From positions 62,001 to 126,000 of the forward strand of contig JALVUD010000044.1 in assembly GCA_027035765.1 (NCBI GenBank): a stretch of DNA of 64,000 bases, given 5' to 3'. A program made the translations under genes and the position numbers. This document shows positions 59,894 to 64,000 of this stretch, piece by piece. Origin of the DNA: Campylobacteraceae bacterium. GTDB taxonomy: Bacteria > Campylobacterota > Campylobacteria > Campylobacterales > Sulfurovaceae. The notes below the pieces were generated by a model. The model was not told where the DNA came from. It saw only the letters and a program-made list of their open reading frames with translations, and did no database searches. Every line of letters begins with the position of its first letter. Within the stretch, counting starts at the first letter, position 1.

Positions 59894-62083
59894 TCAAAAG
59901 AGGGTTCCACTGTCACCGCCCACCTCCGCAGGAGGTTTTTGGGGTGGGTGGAGAGGATCGGTGATCTCCTGCCCGCTCTCCCCTTCGATGGTTCCCGTAG
60001 CCCCGGAATCTCCATCCAGAGGAATCATCTCTACCCCGCCGGCTTCCGACGAGTTTCCTGTGGAATCAAGATTGGGACGGGTGGTGGCATTGTTCGAATT
60101 GCTCTGGCTCTTTTGACCGACAGGATGGGCCGGCTGAGGAATGAATCCTTCGTCAAGGAAATCGCCGCTCTGGGGTTTGGGCAGAGGAGAGATACGGGTA
60201 TAGAACTCTTTATGCCCATCGACTTCTCCTACGAAAACACCGTCCGGTACCCGAAAGGTCCTCGGCATATTGGGATCGAGTTTCAGCAGCTTTCGGTAGA
60301 AATAGGCAAAAGCCGGCGCCGCCACGGAGCCGCCGGTGGCATGGCGCCCGATGGGGCGGTTATTGTCCCTCCCGTACCAGGTGATAGTGGTCACCGAGGG
60401 AGAGTAACCGCAAAACCAGGCATCGACCCCGTCGTTGGTGGTCCCGGTCTTGCCCGCCAGTTCGATCCCCTTGACCGCCGCCTTTCGTCCGGTTCCCCGT
60501 TTGATGACATCCTCCAGGATGCTGGTCATCAGATAGGCCTGCTCCGGGCGGGTAAAGTCGGCAATCTCCTTGGGCTTGGTTTCGTAAATCACCGCTCCCT
60601 CCTTGGAGACGATCTTGCTCACCAGGCGCGGTTCGATGATATGGCCGTAATTGGAGAAGACTGTGTAGATCTGGGCCATTTTCTGGGGGCTGATCGCCAG
60701 GTTCCCCAGGGCGATGGAGAGATCGTGGGGAATATTTTTTACATCCAGTAGCGCCAGACGTTTGCGGATGGTCTCCACCCCGATATCATAGACCAGATTG
60801 ATCGTCGCCAGGTTTCGGGAGTGAACCAGGGCTTCGCGCAGGGTGATGAAGCCTTTGAAATTGCGTTCATAGTTTTTTGGAGCCCAGATTTTGCGCTTTC
60901 CGTTTTTGTAGTACTGAAAAGTCCTCGCCAGATCGGTGAGCTTGCTGGCGGGGTTGTACCCCATATCCAGGGCGGTCTGATAAATAAAGGGTTTAAAGGC
61001 CGATCCGGGCTGGCGCCGTGACATGGTCACCCGGTTGAAGGCGCTTTTTTTGTAATCGACCCCCCCCACCATGGCCAGGATATCCCCGGTGCGGTTCTCT
61101 ACAGCGATCAGTGCACCGTTGAGTTTGGTATTTTTGGGATTCTCTTTGTAACGTTTGACCAGGCGGTCGAAACCGTATTTGACCGCCTCCCGTGCCGCCT
61201 TCTGCATCTGAAGATTGATGGTCGTGTAGATCTTGTAGCCGCCGGTACGCAGATCCCCCAGCTTTCCTTTGAATCGACGGAGCACCTCATCGACGACATA
61301 AGGCGCCACATTCTGGGTCAGGGAGGTGCGGTAGATCTTGGGAACCTCTTTGATCGCCTTTCGGTACTCCCTTTCGGTGATCCACCCCAGGCTCTTCATC
61401 CGGTAGAGAATGGCATTGGCCCGGTTGAGGGCCCGTTTATAGTGTCGGCGGGGGTTGTAGTAGCTCGGTGCATTGGGCAGCCCCACCAAAATGGCGATCT
61501 CTTTGAGGGTCAGATCTTTTAGGGGTTTGTGGAAATAGCCCTGGGCGGCGGTCTTGACTCCGTAGTAGTTGTTGCCGTAGGCGATCTCGTTGAGATAGCG
61601 CTCGATGATCTGCTCTTTGCTCAGGACATTCTCGATCTTGATGGCCAGGATCGCCTCTTTGATCTTCCGGGCCAGTTTCTTCTGACTGGAGAGAAGTTTG
61701 TTCTTGACCAGCTGCTGGGTCAGCGTGGAACCGCCTTCTACAAAATGGCCCGCCTTGATATCGGCGATAAAAGCACGGATAATCGCATCGGGGTTGATGC
61801 CGTGGTGTTCGAAGAAGCGGGTATCCTCCGTGGCGATCAGCGCCTCCACCAGCTGGGGCGGGAGTTCGTCAAACGTGGCGTAGAGGCGGTGGCGTTTCTT
61901 GAAGACATAGGCCAGGTGCCGCCCATGCCGGTCCAGAATCTCACTGGAGAGCTGGGGGCGATAGTCGATGATCTGCTTGGCATCGAGCTTCACCTCCTGA
62001 TAGGCGTAGACAAAAGCCCCCACCAACGCCACAAAAAAGAGAATGGCCAGAAGGATGGAGCCTTTGACAAAGCGATTGATCAT
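59894..62083 (-). CDS. pbpA: Class A penicillin-binding protein (PBP1a type)
   Basis: 729 residues. One N-terminal membrane anchor (LLAILFFVALVGAFVYA), GT51 glycosyltransferase with EDTRFFEHHG (residues 86-95) and EGGSTLTQQLVKN, transpeptidase with SAFK (361-364), SRN (422-424) and KTGT (545-548), then a disordered Pro/Gly/Ser-rich tail of about 90 residues. Polymerises and cross-links peptidoglycan. Overlaps the upstream ABC ATPase gene by 4 bases. Confidence 0.96.
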   Translation of the reverse strand: MINRFVKGSILLAILFFVALVGAFVYAYQEVKLDAKQIIDYRPQLSSEILDRHGRHLAYVFKKRHRLYATFDELPPQLVEALIATEDTRFFEHHGINPDAIIRAFIADIKAGHFVEGGSTLTQQLVKNKLLSSQKKLARKIKEAILAIKIENVLSKEQIIERYLNEIAYGNNYYGVKTAAQGYFHKPLKDLTLKEIAILVGLPNAPSYYNPRRHYKRALNRANAILYRMKSLGWITEREYRKAIKEVPKIYRTSLTQNVAPYVVDEVLRRFKGKLGDLRTGGYKIYTTINLQMQKAAREAVKYGFDRLVKRYKENPKNTKLNGALIAVENRTGDILAMVGGVDYKKSAFNRVTMSRRQPGSAFKPFIYQTALDMGYNPASKLTDLARTFQYYKNGKRKIWAPKNYERNFKGFITLREALVHSRNLATINLVYDIGVETIRKRLALLDVKNIPHDLSIALGNLAISPQKMAQIYTVFSNYGHIIEPRLVSKIVSKEGAVIYETKPKEIADFTRPEQAYLMTSILEDVIKRGTGRKAAVKGIELAGKTGTTNDGVDAWFCGYSPSVTTITWYGRDNNRPIGRHATGGSVAAPAFAYFYRKLLKLDPNMPRTFRVPDGVFVGEVDGHKEFYTRISPLPKPQSGDFLDEGFIPQPAHPVGQKSQSNSNNATTRPNLDSTGNSSEAGGVEMIPLDGDSGATGTIEGESGQEITDPLHPPQKPPAEVGGDSGTLF

Positions 62084-62772
62084 GTACGGAACTCCCTGTT
62101 GGCGAAACTCGCCTCCACCAGACGGCGGGTATAGTCGCTTTTCGGATGGCGCAGTACGGAAGCGCTGGGCCCGCTCTCGACGGCTTTTCCTTCCCGGATC
62201 ACCAGCATCTCACGACAAATCTTTGCCGCCAGGTTGATATCGTGGGTGACAAAGAGCATCCCAAAAGCGAAGCGTTCCTGTAATTCTACCAGAATGCGGG
62301 CCATCTCCTCCCGCAGTTTCGGGTCCAGAGCCGTGGTGGGTTCGTCCAGGAGAATCAGTTTCGGATCGCTGCTCAGAGCGATGGCGAAGATGATCCGCTG
62401 CAGCTGACCTCCGCTGAGCTGGGGCGGATAGCAGTCGAAGAGACTCCACTCCAGGCCCAGGAGGTCAAAAAGCTCCCGCGCCCGCTTTTGGGAAGCGAAC
62501 CACTGCTTACGTATTTTGGTCATAGGAGAGAGGGCCGTAAAGGGGTTCTGGGGGACGAAGGAGAGGGTCTCGCCCCGGATCAGATCGAAAGGAGCTTCGA
62601 TCTCCAGTTCCGAGCGCAGATTGCCCGGCAGCATCCCCAGCAGCGCTTTGAGAGTGAGGGATTTGCCGCTGCCGCTCTGCCCCACCAGGGCCAGAGAGTG
62701 CTCGATGGAGAAGCTCAGATCCACCAGTTGGCGATCGCCTTCGGTGATGCGCAGCCTTTGCACCCGGATCAC
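62080..62772 (-). CDS. ABC transporter ATP-binding protein (oligopeptide/nickel type)
   Basis: 230 residues. Walker A LVGQSGSGKSLTLK, Q-loop FVPQNPFTALSPM, signature LSGGQLQRIIFAIAL, Walker B LILLDEPTTALDP, ending with HPKSDYTRRLVEAS typical of DppD/OppD/NikD ATPases. Here it is a single domain without permease or binding-protein genes. In some Campylobacterota such an orphan ATPase sits by pbpA (recollection). Overlaps both neighbours by 4 bases. Confidence 0.88.
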   Translation of the reverse strand: MIRVQRLRITEGDRQLVDLSFSIEHSLALVGQSGSGKSLTLKALLGMLPGNLRSELEIEAPFDLIRGETLSFVPQNPFTALSPMTKIRKQWFASQKRARELFDLLGLEWSLFDCYPPQLSGGQLQRIIFAIALSSDPKLILLDEPTTALDPKLREEMARILVELQERFAFGMLFVTHDINLAAKICREMLVIREGKAVESGPSASVLRHPKSDYTRRLVEASFANREFRT

Positions 62773-63860
62773 AGGAGCCTCTCCAGTGCTTCGAACATCG
62801 TTTTGAGCTCCTTTTTGGAGGCTCCCAACCGCGGAATGATCCGCAGTATCGGCCGCTGCACCGTCGGCTGGCGAATGGCGCCGACCAGCCAGCCCCGCTC
62901 CTGCAATGCCTGCTGCAGACGCAGGGCTTCGGCGTTGGAATCGACTTCGATAGGAAGAATCTGGGAAACCATGTCGATCCCGGTCAGATCCCGGACGATG
63001 CGGCGGCGTTTTTCCAGACGGCGGCGCAGGCGGGAAGCGTGCTTGCGGATATATTCCAGATTCTCCAACGCCAGGGCGGTATCGATCACCGAGGGGGCGG
63101 TGGAGTAGATGATCGGCTTGCTCCGGTTTTCCAGATAGGAGAGGAGGGAGCGGGAGGCCAGGATGTAGGCGCCGTAGCTGCCGTAGGCCTTGCCCAAAGT
63201 CCCCATCTTGATATGCCAGGGCTGCGGAGCGATGCCGTAGGCTTCGAAGATCCCCAGCAGATGCTCCCCCAGCACGCCGGAGCTGTGGGCTTCATCGACA
63301 ATTATCAGCGCTCCCTCCTCCTCGACCACGTCAAAAATCTCCTTCGCTACCCGGTCGCCCCCCATGGAGTAGACCCCCTCCACGGCGACAATCCGACGCT
63401 CCGAATCATCAGAACGAAGGAGTCGGCGCAGTTCTTCGGCATCGTTATGGCGAAAGCGGGTCACCCGATCTTCCAGCAATCCCGTAGCCATCATTCCGCT
63501 GGCATGATACTCCTCGTCGATGAAGAGACGGTCCTTTTTGCGCACCAGTGCTTCGATGAGCCCCAGGTTGGCCAGGAAACCGCTGCCCACGACCATCCCC
63601 GCTTCGAAACCGTTGAGTTCCGCGATCCGATGCTCGAAGAGCTGGTGGATGGGGTGGTAGCCGTTGACCAGCATACTGGCCTTGGGACCGTGATCGGGAA
63701 ACTCTTTGAGCCGTTTGACTGCCCGCTTGAGCTGCTGGCGCTTGCCGGCCAATCCCAGATAGTCGTTGGAGGCGAAATCGACAAGCGTCGGATCATAGAG
63801 CTTTCGTCGACGGAAACGTCCCGCCTTTTCCAGTGCTCTGAGTTCCCGACTGTAGGGCAT
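62769..63860 (-). CDS. bioF: PLP-dependent aminotransferase of the BioF/Kbl family
   Basis: 363 residues from ATG 63860. Alpha-oxoamine-synthase fold: FASNDYLGLAGKRQ, PKASMLVNGYHPIHQLFEHR, IIVDEAHSSGVLGEHLLG and Schiff-base Lys in KMGTLGKAYGSYGA. Best fit is 8-amino-7-oxononanoate synthase (biotin); 2-amino-3-ketobutyrate ligase is the alternative. Six bases after the maf stop. No other bio gene in view. Confidence 0.87.
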   Translation of the reverse strand: MPYSRELRALEKAGRFRRRKLYDPTLVDFASNDYLGLAGKRQQLKRAVKRLKEFPDHGPKASMLVNGYHPIHQLFEHRIAELNGFEAGMVVGSGFLANLGLIEALVRKKDRLFIDEEYHASGMMATGLLEDRVTRFRHNDAEELRRLLRSDDSERRIVAVEGVYSMGGDRVAKEIFDVVEEEGALIIVDEAHSSGVLGEHLLGIFEAYGIAPQPWHIKMGTLGKAYGSYGAYILASRSLLSYLENRSKPIIYSTAPSVIDTALALENLEYIRKHASRLRRRLEKRRRIVRDLTGIDMVSQILPIEVDSNAEALRLQQALQERGWLVGAIRQPTVQRPILRIIPRLGASKKELKTMFEALERLL

Positions 63861-63865
63861 CGTCG

Positions 63866-64000
63866 CTACGCCTCCAACCAGGGGCGGAGAATCTCCACCT
63901 GCAGGCCCATGGCGGTACTCTCCAGGCCCCGGACCTCCCGAATGTAGGGTTTGCAGAAGCCTTCCACCATACAGGCGCCCGCCTTGCCCTGCCACTCACC
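63866..64000 (-). CDS. maf: Maf-family nucleotide pyrophosphatase (C-terminal end only)
   Basis: 44 residues visible, running off the window. WQGKAGACMVEGFCKPYI then EVRGLESTAMGLQVEILRPW matches the Maf C-terminus (GKAGAY-x-IQG ... GS/T-x-x-x-VGLP-x-x-L). Position before bioF and pbpA fits maf-pbpA linkage in Campylobacter (recollection). Confidence 0.75.
   Translation of the reverse strand, partial: GEWQGKAGACMVEGFCKPYIREVRGLESTAMGLQVEILRPWLEA

Overview
The window looks like a chromosomal segment of a GC-rich, non-pathogenic Campylobacterota (Epsilonproteobacteria; Sulfurovum/Nitratifractor-like lineage). The inference rests on gene order as I remember it from Campylobacter/Sulfurimonas (not checked here): rlmH-dksA-membrane protein-dusB; tolB-ybgF-slyD ... 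fabD-mtn-ttcA; ileS-small ORF ... gatA-guaB; maf ... pbpA. Coding is dense, mostly in short minus-strand operons with 1-17 base overlaps, and nearly all of it is housekeeping or envelope biology. No rRNA, CRISPR array, prophage or transposase gene was seen.

Layout. 1-2 kb: MocR-type regulator (partial) divergent from a flavin-binding oxidase-like gene and an acetyltransferase. 2-5 kb: dusB, membrane protein, dksA-like, rlmH. 5-13 kb: Pif1-like helicase, double rhodanese, and a Bat operon (moxR, DUF58, fused batA-batB, batC, batD). 13-18 kb: TIGR02757 protein, coiled-coil protein plus archaemetzincin, Crp-like regulator, ArsC-like, TPR protein, msrB, yqeY. 18-24 kb: complete branched-chain amino-acid ABC importer (livK-H-M-G-F) plus an EamA exporter. 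24-28 kb: exported enzymes (alpha/beta hydrolase, RNase T2, metallo-beta-lactamase fold) and a novel exported protein. 28-35 kb: trpC, TPR protein, YkgJ-like, methyltransferase, bpt, ttcA, mtn, fabD. 35.6-40.5 kb: accessory block (LHPP-like HAD phosphatase, nucleoside-gate membrane protein, AraC, GNAT, isochorismatase-like hydrolase/HxlR pair, DUF815 ATPase) lying between fabD and slyD. 40.6-47 kb: slyD, ybgF, tolB (no pal), a secreted two-repeat protein, guaB, gatA. 47-50.7 kb: an unfamiliar exported three-gene operon ending in a gene broken by one amber codon, plus a small secreted protein. 50.7-55.2 kb: ileS with a translationally coupled 40-residue membrane protein, cinA, and four tRNAs. 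55.5-64 kb: znuA-C-B, a small protein, an M20 amidohydrolase, PBP1a, an ABC ATPase, a BioF-like enzyme and the end of a maf gene.

The most unusual content is in the gaps and at gene ends. Several small repeat families are interleaved: (1) degenerate heptanucleotide tandem repeats (GAGTGAG, GATGGAA, ACTAGTA types), inside which seven genes terminate; because 7 is not a multiple of 3, such arrays put stop codons in all three frames of the sense strand; (2) a T-rich/A-rich hairpin element in three copies, one forming the C-terminus of BatAB and one split by a 273-bp MITE-like element with 25-bp terminal inverted repeats and TA flanks; (3) GTGGGAT..ATCCCAC and GCGGGAAT..ATTCCCGC mini-hairpins; (4) REP-like clusters at 8.5 and 58.2 kb; (5) GCGTTGC hairpins. 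Repeat sequence appears to form the start region of batD and the tails of several proteins. A nested stem-loop upstream of znuA and hairpins between livK and livH are candidate RNA regulators.
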